The translations under genes were made by a program, and so were the position numbers. Shown here piece by piece: positions 1 to 5,444 of a stretch of 7,406 nucleotides of DNA. The notes under the pieces are model-generated. The model worked only from the letters and a program-made list of their open reading frames with translations. It did not search any database and was not told where the DNA came from. This stretch comes from Methanothrix sp. GTDB lineage: Archaea > Halobacteriota > Methanosarcinia > Methanotrichales > Methanotrichaceae. The stretch lies in assembly GCA_011620785.1 (NCBI GenBank), contig WOYM01000040.1:1-7406 (forward strand). Direction: 5' to 3'. Numbering within the stretch: the stretch's first letter is position 1; each line of letters begins with the position of its first letter.

Positions 1-193
1 TGGGTGTTCATAGGGAGCACTTGGACCGGAAATTTATTATAGAATGATTGCCCATCAAAAATCCACGTGGTTCCGGGAGGTCATTCGGGCTTGAAAGCGC
101 CCAGTAATACGAAAACTCCCGCGAAGACATACGCACAATTAAAAGAACTATAAAGAGTATCGGCAATCCGCGCTAAAGCAGTGCATAGCGATA

Positions 194-265
194 TTAGATT
201 AATAAAATTAATTGAATCTAAGAAAATTTCGGCAGTCAAGCCGATCCGCGAATAACGGCGTTATT
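194..265. repeat. Three consecutive inverted repeats (hairpin cluster)
   Basis: Three inverted repeats follow one another. TTAGATT (194-200) pairs with AATCTAA (215-221) across a 14-nt A/T loop. TCGGC (229-233) pairs with GCCGA (240-244) across 6 nt. AATAAC (251-256) pairs with GTTATT (260-265) across a GGC loop. All pairing is perfect but the stems are short (5-7 bp). They could be part of a transcribed structured RNA, a termination region of a gene left of the window, or chance in A/T-rich DNA. There is no second copy in the window to test this by covariation. Confidence 0.35.
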
Positions 266-447
266 TCGACAGCTGCAACGGCCTTAAAATGGCTGCCCTA
301 TCCATTTCTGCTAAGAAGTGGCCCAGGCCCGCCTATTGGATATTATTATAATTATAAAATCCGTAGGCAAATCTCTCCATATGCATGAATCCAATGATGC
401 ATTTCATTCTGCATCTGGGGAATATTCCTATCAATACCCCAAACATT

Positions 448-548
448 CAACGGCTTGCCTCGGCTGTATCCGAGTCCACTGGCGTTTGGGGGACTCGTTG
501 GCAGCTGCCCAAGGAGCCGACTCGCGGCGCCCACTGAAAAGCAGATCG
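448..548 (+). repeat. Intergenic repeat copy a
   Basis: This is the most diverged of four copies of a repeat found also at 3640-3729, 4842-4946 and 6368-6453. It shares the left extension with copy c (CAACGGCT.GCC.CG..TGTATCC) and the right end ACTGAAAAGCAG.TCG with all copies. Its first hairpin is the strongest of the four: CGAGTCC (471-477) pairs perfectly with GGACTCG (491-497). The CGAC/GGCG hairpin at 518-529 is shared with copy b but has one mismatch here. It lies about 90 bp upstream of the PIN toxin gene, in the same orientation relative to toxin genes as copy c. Confidence 0.7.
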
Positions 549-587
549 CACGAATTACATTGAGAGATTACGACTGCCATTGACATC

Positions 588-601
588 CATAAGTACTTAT
601 G
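588..601. promoter_or_regulatory. 14-bp perfect palindrome upstream of PIN promoter
   Basis: CATAAGTACTTATG reads identically on both strands. It sits directly upstream of the TATA-like box at 608-615 and 37 nt before the PIN start codon. In position and symmetry it resembles an operator or activator site for a dimeric regulator. Toxin-antitoxin loci are commonly autoregulated by the antitoxin, and the downstream partner has an HTH-like segment, so it is an obvious candidate ligand. That link is inference. Confidence 0.45.
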
Positions 602-607
602 AGCAAG

Positions 608-615
608 TTTTTATG
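608..615 (+). promoter_or_regulatory. TATA-like box of the PIN/UPF0175 operon
   Basis: TTTTTATG is centred about 27 nt before the ATG at 638, the spacing expected of an archaeal TATA box for a leaderless or nearly leaderless transcript. Consistent with that, only a weak GGA lies 5' of the start codon. Confidence 0.45.
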
Positions 616-637
616 ACAGATCATCCTGGAATGATAT

Positions 638-1102
638 ATGAGGATAGTGATGGACTCCGATGTACTAATCAAGCTTACAAAAATAGGTTCAAAGGAAATC
701 ATTGCCAGTATGCTTGAAATATACATTCCAAAGAGAGTCTATGAGGAGACGGTCCTTGAGTCCAAAGGTTGTCCCGATGCCGAAAAGATTCAGGAAAATA
801 TAGATGCTGGGAGTATTCATGTATCTGAATCTTCCAGCCAGGAAAAAGGCGAGGTTGAATCCTTTCGACTCTTCAGGCTCGGAGGATTCGAGCTGATAGC
901 GAGCGATGATAGGAAATTCCTGAAGTTCCTTGAAAAATGCAATATACCTTATCTTACATCCTCGTCGCTCATAGTTTATCTCTTCTATAAGAAGCGGCTG
1001 ACAGGTAAAGATACAATTAAGTATATTGATAGCTTAAAGGCACACATATCCAATGATCAATATAGCACCGCCATATCGGAGGTCTTGAGATGGGAGAGGT
1101 AA
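638..1102 (+). CDS. PIN-domain toxin (DUF3368/VapC-like ribonuclease)
   Basis: This 154-residue protein has the layout of small PIN-domain nucleases, which cleave RNA with a metal-binding cluster of acidic residues and act as the toxin of toxin-antitoxin pairs. Visible signatures are the N-terminal strand with Asp6 (IVMDSDVLIKL), the Val-Tyr-Glu-Glu element near residues 34-37 that follows the second strand in this group, Gly71-Glu72-x-Glu74 corresponding to the GEAEA helix, and ASDDRKF with Asp90/Asp91 near the third acidic site. The length is normal for the DUF3368 subgroup. The ATG at 638 is the only good start and fits the TATA-like box at 608-615. Its 3' end overlaps the next gene by 13 nt, so the two are translationally coupled. 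The C-terminus (TRP-GLU-ARG end) looks natural. Specific RNA target is unknown. Confidence 0.8.
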   Translation: MRIVMDSDVLIKLTKIGSKEIIASMLEIYIPKRVYEETVLESKGCPDAEKIQENIDAGSIHVSESSSQEKGEVESFRLFRLGGFELIASDDRKFLKFLEKCNIPYLTSSSLIVYLFYKKRLTGKDTIKYIDSLKAHISNDQYSTAISEVLRWER

Positions 1103-1389
1103 TGGTAGCCAGGGATAAATCCATCGATAAAGTCCTTGATCGTATGAAAAAAAGCGGCTTTAACGAGGAATCGGCCATTAAGGAGATTATCAATTTGGGT
1201 ATACTGAATTACGTCTCTGAGCTCTATTCGGATGGAGAGATCACGGTTAGAGAAGCAGCAGAAATTCTTCAGCTCAGCTTCCGTCAGACAGCAGAACTTC
1301 TTGAGAAGGAGGTTGGCGGAAATGTGAGAATAGAGGAAGAGAAAAGGGCACTTGATCTGGCCAGACGGCTGGCTGAAAGGTCTTATTGA
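1090..1389 (+). CDS. UPF0175-type antitoxin with HTH segment
   Basis: This 99-residue, charged, helical protein resembles UPF0175 proteins, which accompany DUF3368 PIN toxins in archaea and cyanobacteria and are taken to be their antitoxins. Residues 46-73 (SDGEITVREAAEILQLS, then FRQTAELLEK) have the pattern of a helix-turn-helix, so it probably binds DNA. I chose ATG 1090 because a strong GGAGGT (1078-1083) stands 6 nt upstream; this start lies inside the PIN gene. A second in-frame ATG at 1102 overlaps the PIN stop as TAATG and is preceded by GGAGAGG, so a 95-residue form is possible. The order is toxin first, antitoxin second, the reverse of classic vapBC. It likely represses its own operon, with the palindrome at 588-601 as candidate site. 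Confidence 0.72.
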   Translation: MGEVMVARDKSIDKVLDRMKKSGFNEESAIKEIINLGILNYVSELYSDGEITVREAAEILQLSFRQTAELLEKEVGGNVRIEEEKRALDLARRLAERSY

Positions 1390-1391
1390 TC

Positions 1392-1439
1392 AAAAAAAAG
1401 CAGCTTGAAAGTGATATTTATAATTAAGCCCTCAAAAAA
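1392..1439 (-). terminator. T-rich terminator region for the polymerase remnant
   Basis: On the minus strand, the end of the polymerase frame (stop at 1448-1450) is followed after 8 nt by T6 (1434-1439) and later by T8 (1392-1399). Archaeal RNA polymerase terminates at oligo-T tracts without needing a hairpin, so this is a plausible terminator. The tracts also separate it from the convergent antitoxin gene, whose stop is at 1387-1389. Confidence 0.4.
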
Positions 1440-1447
1440 TTGCCAGA

Positions 1448-2888
1448 TCATTCCGCCAAAGTTCTCATCACCTTTGCCTCTGCCTTCACAGGCACTGGAT
1501 ATAGCATCTGGGATCCTATCCTCTCCATGATCTCCTTCAGCCTTGCTGCATACTCCTCCGCTCGATCCTCCGGAACCTCCAGGATGATCTCATCATGGAT
1601 AGAGCCTATTATCCTCGCCTCCTCGTCCGACAGCTTCTCATAGACCTCAGCCATCACCAGCTTGATTAGATCCGCCTCCGCCCGAGGACCGTTCTGGTGG
1701 CTGTCAGTGGCAGGGAGAAGAATCCACGCACGCAGTTATGAAAGTGGTGCTGCATAGTGTAACTCATTTGGGAGAGCTGCATCTTCTGCCACTCTCTCAC
1801 TCCTGGATAGCTGCAGAAGAACTTCTCCAGGCGCTCTTCCGCCTCATCCAGGCAGATGAATTCGCCATAGTCAGAGAGGATGCGCCACTGCAGGCTCTTT
1901 GCCGATCCTCCATAGATGAGAAGGAAGTTCATGGCCTTGGCCGCCTGCCTCTGCGAATCCGTCACCTCTTCGAAGGGTGTTCCGCTGATCCGGGAAGCAG
2001 TCAGGCGGTGCAGGTCGATTCCATTTAGGAGAGATGCCTGTAGCGCATAAGAGCCTCCGCGAAAGAGCAGCCTGCAGCAGCAAGACTTTTCAGGACCTCT
2101 GCTTTGGTGCTGGCAGGCCTGTAGCCCCTCTTCGCCAGAAAGGCCATGACATCCTCTTGCCGGTCGGGATTCAGATAGCAGCAGAGCCTTTTGCCGTCAA
2201 ATGAGACGGTGACAAATCCCTTCCTCTCTGCCTCATCCTGCATCCACCAGATCTGATCGATGATCTCATCCTCCTCCCGGTCGATGAGCTCTCTTGCTCC
2301 AGAGGAGTCCAGGCCAATTCCCGAGATCTCCATCTCCGCCAGGGCAATAGCTGCGCTAAACTCCAGGTCAGCCACCCTCTGCAAATCATTTTTGGCTAAT
2401 AGCTCCGCCAGAATATCATGAAGCGGCAAAAGGGCAGCTGCTCCTTGGGCAGGGCTTCCCTCTTCCTCCAGAATGATTCCCAGATGCCTTTCCGCCAGAG
2501 AGGCCAGACTGTGATCGACAAGCCTCTTCGCCCAGGGATTTTTGGGATTGCCGGATGGGGTCAGATAGTAGTACCCCGACCAGCAGATCTGAGAGGCGAG
2601 CATGATATCAAAGATGCTGCAGAAGTTCAGCTTTCGACCGGCTATTGCCCTGATGAATGAGAGAACGGACTTCGAGTCGTAAAGAACCTTCTTGATCCTC
2701 TTTTCCTCCAGCAGCCTGGCCAGGTCACCGATAATGCTCTCTTTCAGCTCAGGGCAGTCAGCTATATCGACTGTATAGACTGTGCTGCTAGAGGGAACAT
2801 TGGGAAGAGCGAGAGAAATGCGCTGGATCTCATAGCTCAGAGGATCGGGGCCGGTGGCGGCCAAATTAAGGCCAAAGAATCCAGCCAT
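1448..2888 (-). pseudogene. Family A DNA polymerase, broken in three pieces
   Basis: The minus strand carries one decayed polymerase I-type gene. Piece 1 (2888-2025, 287 aa) has the 3'-5' exonuclease-like fold and thumb, ending ALMRYRHLS. Piece 2 (frame of 1666-1965, readable upstream from about 2033 as LLNGIDLHRLTASRISGTPF) carries motif B (O-helix) RQAAKAMNFLLIYGG, with the Arg, Lys and Tyr-Gly expected. Piece 3 (about 1670-1448) reads ADLIKLVMAEV and then motif C IHDEI. Between pieces 1 and 2, the segment with the template-contact region and motif A (DYSQIELR-like, first catalytic Asp) is absent. Between pieces 2 and 3, the stretch from GRRR to ADLIK is absent, with a frameshift at each joint. 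The exonuclease motif I reads GLNLAATG where active enzymes have Asp-x-Glu, so proofreading was lost or never present. About 1.44 kb remains, so several hundred bases are missing. The product cannot polymerise DNA. Start at 2888 has GGAGAG 6 nt upstream. Confidence 0.85.
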
Positions 2889-2910
2889 TTCTATCTCTCC
2901 TAAATCACTT

Positions 2911-2919
2911 CTATAAACT
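2911..2919 (-). promoter_or_regulatory. TATA-like box of the polymerase remnant
   Basis: On the minus strand, GTTTATAG lies about 26 nt before the start codon at 2888, and GGAGAG (complement of 2895-2900) sits 6 nt before it. The promoter and ribosome binding site therefore look intact although the gene body is broken, suggesting relatively recent decay. Confidence 0.4.
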
Positions 2920-2971
2920 TTCTGAGGATCTCAATGAAGAGCTCCTCTCCTCGATACGGTGGGTAGGATCG

Positions 2972-3024
2972 CACAGCCATGCAGTGACAGATGGGCCAGG
3001 TTGGTGGATGTAATCCTGCAGGAG
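2972..3024 (+). pseudogene. Fossil gene fragment F1 (C-terminal part)
   Basis: The stretch beginning CACAGCCATGCAGTGACAG matches fragments at 4695-4750 and 5606-5660 nearly base for base, with small indels. In the other copies this part reads QVGQVVDVTLPVE. Here an inserted base and a TGA break the frame. It is the tail of a small protein gene whose function I do not recognise. It lies directly upstream of the HicA promoter, a position paralleled by the other fragments. Confidence 0.6.
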
Positions 3025-3090
3025 AGGGAGCAAGAAATAAAGAAATCATTCAACAAGTTTGAGGGATTTGAAGATTTCAACAGCACAATC

Positions 3091-3096
3091 TTTATG
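3091..3096 (+). promoter_or_regulatory. TATA-like box of the HicA-HicB pair
   Basis: TTTATG preceded by C is centred about 27 nt before the ATG at 3122. This spacing predicts transcription starting at or just before that codon. It supports 3122 over the upstream TTG at 3059, which would lie in front of the promoter. Confidence 0.5.
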
Positions 3097-3121
3097 CACT
3101 TTTCAGGAAGATTTTGCTGAT

Positions 3122-3367
3122 ATGGATAGAAGGAAGGAGCTGGAAGAGCTCAAAGCAAATCCCAATAAGGTACGATTTAAAAGGCTATGCCAAATAGCGG
3201 AGTCTTTTGGCTTTGAAAGCCGAAAAGGAAGAGGAAGCCATCGAGTATTTTTTAGAGACGGTATATTTGAGTTATTGAACTTTCAGAATGAAGATGGTTG
3301 GGCAAAGGCTTATCAGGTCAGACAGTTCATAAAAGTCATTGAGAAATATAACCTTCAAGAGGATTGA
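3122..3367 (+). CDS. hicA: HicA-family mRNA interferase toxin
   Basis: From ATG 3122 the protein has 81 residues. It matches the HicA (YcfA) family, a double-stranded-RNA-binding-like fold that cleaves mRNA using a conserved histidine. The core is visible: a helix ending ESFGFESRK, then GRGSHRVFF with His40 as the catalytic candidate, then a strand, then the C-terminal helix YQVRQFIKVIEKY. A weak AGGAAG lies 11 nt upstream. A longer version from TTG 3059 would add 21 residues with no family character. The stop overlaps the HicB start as TGATG, so the pair is translationally coupled. Toxin precedes antitoxin, the order of the classic hicAB operon and opposite to the two pairs further right. 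Confidence 0.8.
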   Translation: MDRRKELEELKANPNKVRFKRLCQIAESFGFESRKGRGSHRVFFRDGIFELLNFQNEDGWAKAYQVRQFIKVIEKYNLQED

Positions 3368-3579
3368 TGTACGCAATAGAGATCTTCTACAGTGAAGAGG
3401 ATGATGGATTCATCGCCGTTGTACCTGAACTTCCTGGCTGCTCGGCCTTTGGCGAGACAGAGGAAAGGGCTTTGCAGGAAGTCAAGATCGCCATGAAGCT
3501 ATGGCTGGAGACTGCAAAAGAGATAGGCAGATCGATTCCTGTTCCTCAGAAGCGAAGCCTGATTGCCAGTCTTGCATAG
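3367..3579 (+). CDS. hicB: HicB-family antitoxin (UPF0150 type)
   Basis: This 70-residue protein has the partial RNase H-like fold of HicB antitoxins, which bind and neutralise HicA. The signature is clear: MYAIEIFYSEEDDGFIAVVP, then ELPGCSAFGET, then a helix (EERALQEVKIAMKLWLETA) and the short IPVP segment. ATG 3367 overlaps the hicA stop by one base and has GAGGA just upstream, so I prefer it to the TTG at 3364. It is short: there is no C-terminal DNA-binding domain (HTH or ribbon-helix-helix). Autoregulation, if any, would need another protein or would not occur. Length is normal for the minimal UPF0150 form. Confidence 0.82.
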   Translation: MYAIEIFYSEEDDGFIAVVPELPGCSAFGETEERALQEVKIAMKLWLETAKEIGRSIPVPQKRSLIASLA

Positions 3580-3639
3580 GCCCCAGTTTCGCCTCGCAAG
3601 TCGTTAGCAAGCCATTGTATTTATATCGTCCTTTCTGCC

Positions 3640-3729
3640 CATTCAAGCCTCCCCGGCGTTGAGGGGGCCAGGGCACTACCGCGGGAGGCCCGAAGGGCCG
3701 ACTCGCGTCGCCCACTGAAAAACAGCTCG
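3640..3729 (+). repeat. Intergenic repeat copy b
   Basis: Homologous to copies a, c and d; it ends CCCACTGAAAAACAGCTCG. Hairpin 1: CCTCC (3648-3652) with GGGGG (3663-3667), including one T-G wobble. An extra perfect hairpin GGCCC-GAA-GGGCC sits at 3687-3699. Hairpin 2: CGAC (3699-3702) with GTCG (3707-3710). Hairpin 3: CTG-AAAAA-CAG. Similarity continues about 20 nt past the end (GAATGGATCG.AC) into the same flank as copy d. It follows hicB by 60 bp and precedes fossil fragment F2. Confidence 0.75.
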
Positions 3730-3761
3730 TGTGAATGGATCGAACAGAATTTGCCGCTACC

Positions 3762-3842
3762 ATTCTTCACTCCATCGCCGTCACCTCGCCCATCACCCCC
3801 TCCGAGCCGCTCCTGCCTTTGCCCGATATCCCTCGGAGCTCG
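3762..3842 (+). pseudogene. Fossil gene fragment F2 (N-terminal half)
   Basis: Read in frame from 3762 this gives ILHSIAVTSPITP, then SEPLLPLPDIPRSS. The corresponding part of fragment F4 reads SPITPAEPFPLLPAIPRGS, so the frame is preserved and several differences are third-position. Fragment F5 supplies the start, MPSLVVYSIAV. Downstream of 3842 the similarity ends; the rest of the gene appears only after the MNT/HEPN unit (fragment F3). Proline-rich; function not recognised. Confidence 0.55.
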
Positions 3843-3916
3843 CAGGTGGATCGTGCATGGGTGCCATCTGGCACAAGTGATGCCCGCCTAAGTTATATCT
3901 CATGTCATCCGAATAG

Positions 3917-3924
3917 ATATATAA
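3917..3924 (+). promoter_or_regulatory. TATA box of the nucleotidyltransferase
   Basis: ATATATAA within AGATATATAATTCC is centred about 26 nt before the ATG at 3946. It is a near-ideal archaeal box A at leaderless spacing. A GGAG (3934-3937) 8 nt before the codon could act as a ribosome binding site if the transcript starts earlier. Confidence 0.55.
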
Positions 3925-3945
3925 TTCCGCAGCGGAGATTATGAT

Positions 3946-4467
3946 ATGTCACTTTCGAAGGCCGAGCTGAACGCCAGTCTGCATTCCCTGGCGAAACGCT
4001 ATGCAGAAATGGCCACGGAAATGCTGGGAGATCAAATCATATCCATAGCCCTCTACGGATCCGTGGCCCGCGGCCAAGCAGGCCCCAACTCTGACATCGA
4101 TCTGTTCATCGTCTTAGAGGAGGCTCCTTCAGGAATGCTGGCCCGACGCCGCCTTCTTGACCCGGTGCATGAATCCCTCGCTTCCGAGCTGGACGGGCTC
4201 TGGCGGCAGGGCATTTATGCCGATCTTATAGAGGTGATCCGTACAGTGGCCGAGGCCAGACAATACCATCCCCTCTATCTGGATATGTCCCGGGAAGCAA
4301 TCCTGCTTTATGACCGGGATAGGTTCATGGAGAGCATACTGGATGCGGTCCGGATGCAACTGGAGATGGGAGGGGCAGAGCGCAAGGTCATGGGCAGGTT
4401 ATGGTACTGGGATTTGTCCGGCTTTTCTTTCCCTAAACAGCAAAGAGGCCTGGAATATGGTGGTTAG
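3946..4467 (+). CDS. MNT-type minimal nucleotidyltransferase
   Basis: The 173-residue protein is a DNA polymerase beta-like minimal nucleotidyltransferase. Its core is ALYGSVARGQAGPNSDIDLF: Gly38-Ser39 bind the nucleotide, and Asp50 and Asp52 hold the metals. Asp93 in YADLIEV is the likely third carboxylate. Proteins of this kind work in MNT/HEPN toxin-antitoxin pairs, where the MNT member adds AMP to the HEPN ribonuclease and silences it. The N-terminal 156 residues look intact through RLWYWDL. In relatives, a similar Trp-Tyr-Trp-Asp-Leu is followed by a short acidic end; here it passes abruptly into SGFSFPKQQRGLEYGG, which is out-of-frame reading of the HEPN remnant. The last ~17 residues are therefore probably a deletion joint, but the catalytic core is complete. 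Start chosen by the TATA box at 3917-3924; ATG 3941 is in another frame. Confidence 0.8.
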   Translation: MSLSKAELNASLHSLAKRYAEMATEMLGDQIISIALYGSVARGQAGPNSDIDLFIVLEEAPSGMLARRRLLDPVHESLASELDGLWRQGIYADLIEVIRTVAEARQYHPLYLDMSREAILLYDRDRFMESILDAVRMQLEMGGAERKVMGRLWYWDLSGFSFPKQQRGLEYGG

Positions 4468-4586
4468 GCGCTCTCAGGAATCCGTATGGAGATGAGCAGA
4501 GCGGCGTTCCACCAGAAAAGCTGTATACCAAAGAAGATGGAAGGGAAGCACTATCAAAGGCGCGGGAAGTCTTGGATGATTGTGAT
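4436..4586 (+). pseudogene. HEPN-domain protein remnant
   Basis: Two pieces in different frames recall HEPN proteins that partner MNT nucleotidyltransferases. The first (4436-4486) reads NSKEAWNMVVRRSQESV, resembling the helix with the Arg-Arg-(Ala/Ser)-Gln-Glu pattern typical of archaeal HEPN. The second (4482-4583) reads PYGDEQSGVPPEKLYTKEDG, then REALSKAREVLDD, resembling the C-terminal part, where Tyr-Gly-Asp-Glu..Gly.Pro..Leu-Tyr precedes the last helix. The middle, which should contain the rest of the four-helix bundle and its R-x4-6-H ribonuclease motif, is missing. The start codon region is also lost in the joint with the nucleotidyltransferase gene. The toxin is therefore dead and the MNT an orphan. 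Assignment rests on remembered family patterns, not a search. Confidence 0.6.
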
Positions 4587-4611
4587 CATCGAGGGCAGGG
4601 CTTCCATCTGA

Positions 4612-4756
4612 ATGGCGCTGCACAAGTTGCACCCTTCCCCTGCGGCAGCCATCGCTTTCTACGATCCCCGCCTGGGGGCGGTGGTGGTGGCAACCCACAG
4701 CCATGCAGTGGCAGGTGGGCCAGGTGGTGGATGTGACGCTGCCTGTGGAGAAATAG
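4612..4756 (+). pseudogene. Fossil gene fragment F3 (C-terminal half)
   Basis: Reading from 4612 gives HPSPAAAIAFYDPRLGAVVV, then ATHSHAV; then the coding signal moves one frame on, to QVGQVVDVTLPVEK with TAG at 4754-4756. Compared with F4, the 11 codons from 4636 to 4668 carry seven differences, all synonymous third-position changes. The 13 codons 4712-4750 carry four substitutions, again all synonymous. Such a pattern arises when copies diverge under selection for protein sequence. It begins immediately after the HEPN remnant. No function recognised. Confidence 0.6.
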
Positions 4757-4841
4757 CGGCGCTGGACTTGATTTGTGGTCACGCTTGCAGTTCAACTGAG
4801 CCCGGCTGGAGAATATTAGCCTTATTATAATCCAGAACCAT

Positions 4842-4946
4842 CAACGGCTCGCCCCGATTGTATCCAAGCCACCCCTGCATTGAGGTGGGGCAGGGCGCCA
4901 GCGAGCGCAACATCCTTGAGCATGCCGTGCACTGAAAAGCAGCTCG
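4842..4946 (+). repeat. Intergenic repeat copy c
   Basis: The right-hand 86 bp (4861-4946) align without gaps to copy d with six mismatches; the last 56 bp are identical. The left extension (4842-4860) is shared with copy a. Hairpin 1: CCACC (4869-4873) with GGTGG (4884-4888). Hairpin 2: GCAT (4920-4923) with GTGC (4927-4930). Hairpin 3: CTG-AAAAG-CAG. It ends 27 bp before the TATA box of the next HicB gene, so it could be transcribed away from, or regulate, that promoter. Confidence 0.8.
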
Positions 4947-4972
4947 TGCAGATCAGTATTAGCCATAACTAC

Positions 4973-4980
4973 TTTTAAAT
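4973..4980 (+). promoter_or_regulatory. TATA box of the first HicB-HicA pair
   Basis: TTTTAAAT is centred about 30 nt before the ATG at 5007. A similar stretch with the same following bases (TTTAAAAT-CCTGCCGG against TTTTAAAT-TCCTTCCGG) occurs after repeat copy d at 6473-6480, where no gene follows. Confidence 0.5.
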
Positions 4981-5006
4981 TCCTTCCGGGCATATAGAGT
5001 CATGAT

Positions 5007-5267
5007 ATGTTCGCAGAGTACATTCAGGCAGCCTTGGAGCGATCAGTCTATAAAACGCTTGAAGGAGAGGACGAGCCGATCTTTGTATCGGTCCCTGAGC
5101 TTCCCGGCGCATGGGCAACGGGCAAGACGGTAGAAGAGGCCAGAAAAAGGCTTATTGGAGTTATCGAAGAGTGGATACTTCTAGGTGTCCGACTGGGGCA
5201 TCCAATCCCTCCTATCGGTGGCCATACCATCAGCTCCCCGCAGGAGTCGGTGACTGTTGCCGAGTAG
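5007..5267 (+). CDS. hicB: HicB-family antitoxin, pair 1
   Basis: 86 residues, HicB-like. After an N-terminal strand and the YKTLEGEDEPIFVSVPELPG core come the conserved WATGKTVEEARKRLIGVIEE helix and a strand-turn ending PIPPIGG. The tail to residue 86 is polar and probably disordered; no DNA-binding domain is visible. It is clearly paralogous to the HicB at 5784 (shared MFAEYI.AALER, WATGKTVEE and IPPIG), diverged enough that the duplication is not recent. ATG 5007 fits the TATA box at 4973-4980 and is shared with its paralogue. Its 3' end overlaps the following HicA frame by 11 nt. With the toxin shortened, it may no longer be needed for protection, yet its frame is intact. Confidence 0.8.
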   Translation: MFAEYIQAALERSVYKTLEGEDEPIFVSVPELPGAWATGKTVEEARKRLIGVIEEWILLGVRLGHPIPPIGGHTISSPQESVTVAE

Positions 5268-5433
5268 GCTCACTGCAGTATTTCGTCGGGATCTGATCAA
5301 ACGATTGAAAAGCCTGGGATTCTCTGGGCCTTACGCTGGACCGGATCATGCATTCATGGTCCGAGGATTCGCTCGCATCAGAATTCCCAATCCTCATAAA
5401 CAAGAAATAGGCATAAGCTTGCTTGTTGCATAA
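5257..5433 (+). pseudogene. hicA: HicA toxin, pair 1, C-terminally truncated
   Basis: Reading from TTG 5257 gives 58 residues resembling the complete HicA at 6031: RRDLIKRLKSLGFSGPYAG, then His31 (candidate catalytic) in DHAFMV, then IRIPNPHKQEIGISLL, then stop. Its paralogue continues for about 17 residues (LLAEILRKAKIGRDEW), forming the last helix. After the stop the next bases read as I-R-D-K-K in a different frame, which looks like what is left of that helix after a few bases were lost. The TTG start is supported by a GGAG exactly 10 nt upstream, as at the second pair. The protein could still fold partly, but I consider it a decaying toxin. Confidence 0.7.
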
Positions 5434-5444
5434 GGGATAAAAAA

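Larger units (their letters stand above)
1..637. other. Non-coding stretch left of the PIN module
   Basis: I see no convincing gene on either strand. The open frames of 60-81 codons here have no recognisable family character, and one of them runs through repeat copy a. The stretch is A/T-rich in its first 400 bases. It contains a run of hairpins (about 194-265), an A/T-rich palindromic patch near 340-356, repeat copy a (448-548), and the palindrome and TATA-like box that serve the PIN gene. A gene ending or starting left of the window cannot be excluded. Confidence 0.6.

Noticed and set aside
467..548. tRNA or rRNA fragment in the repeat
   Set aside because: The short hairpins do not form a cloverleaf and there is no anticodon arm or T-loop consensus.
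318..563. 81-codon open frame on the plus strand
   Set aside because: It runs through repeat copy a, has no family character or ribosome binding site, and its frame is not kept in the other repeat copies.
2418..2660. Plus-strand open frame inside the polymerase remnant
   Set aside because: It is antisense to a clearly recognisable polymerase domain and has no independent signals.
3059..3121. N-terminal extension of HicA from TTG 3059
   Set aside because: The extension lies across the TATA-like box and has no HicA character; ATG 3122 fits both promoter and family length.
4586..4795. Minus-strand open frames opposite fossil F3
   Set aside because: Repetitive His/Pro-rich readings of a G-rich stretch; base changes between copies fall on third positions of the plus-strand frame, not of these.
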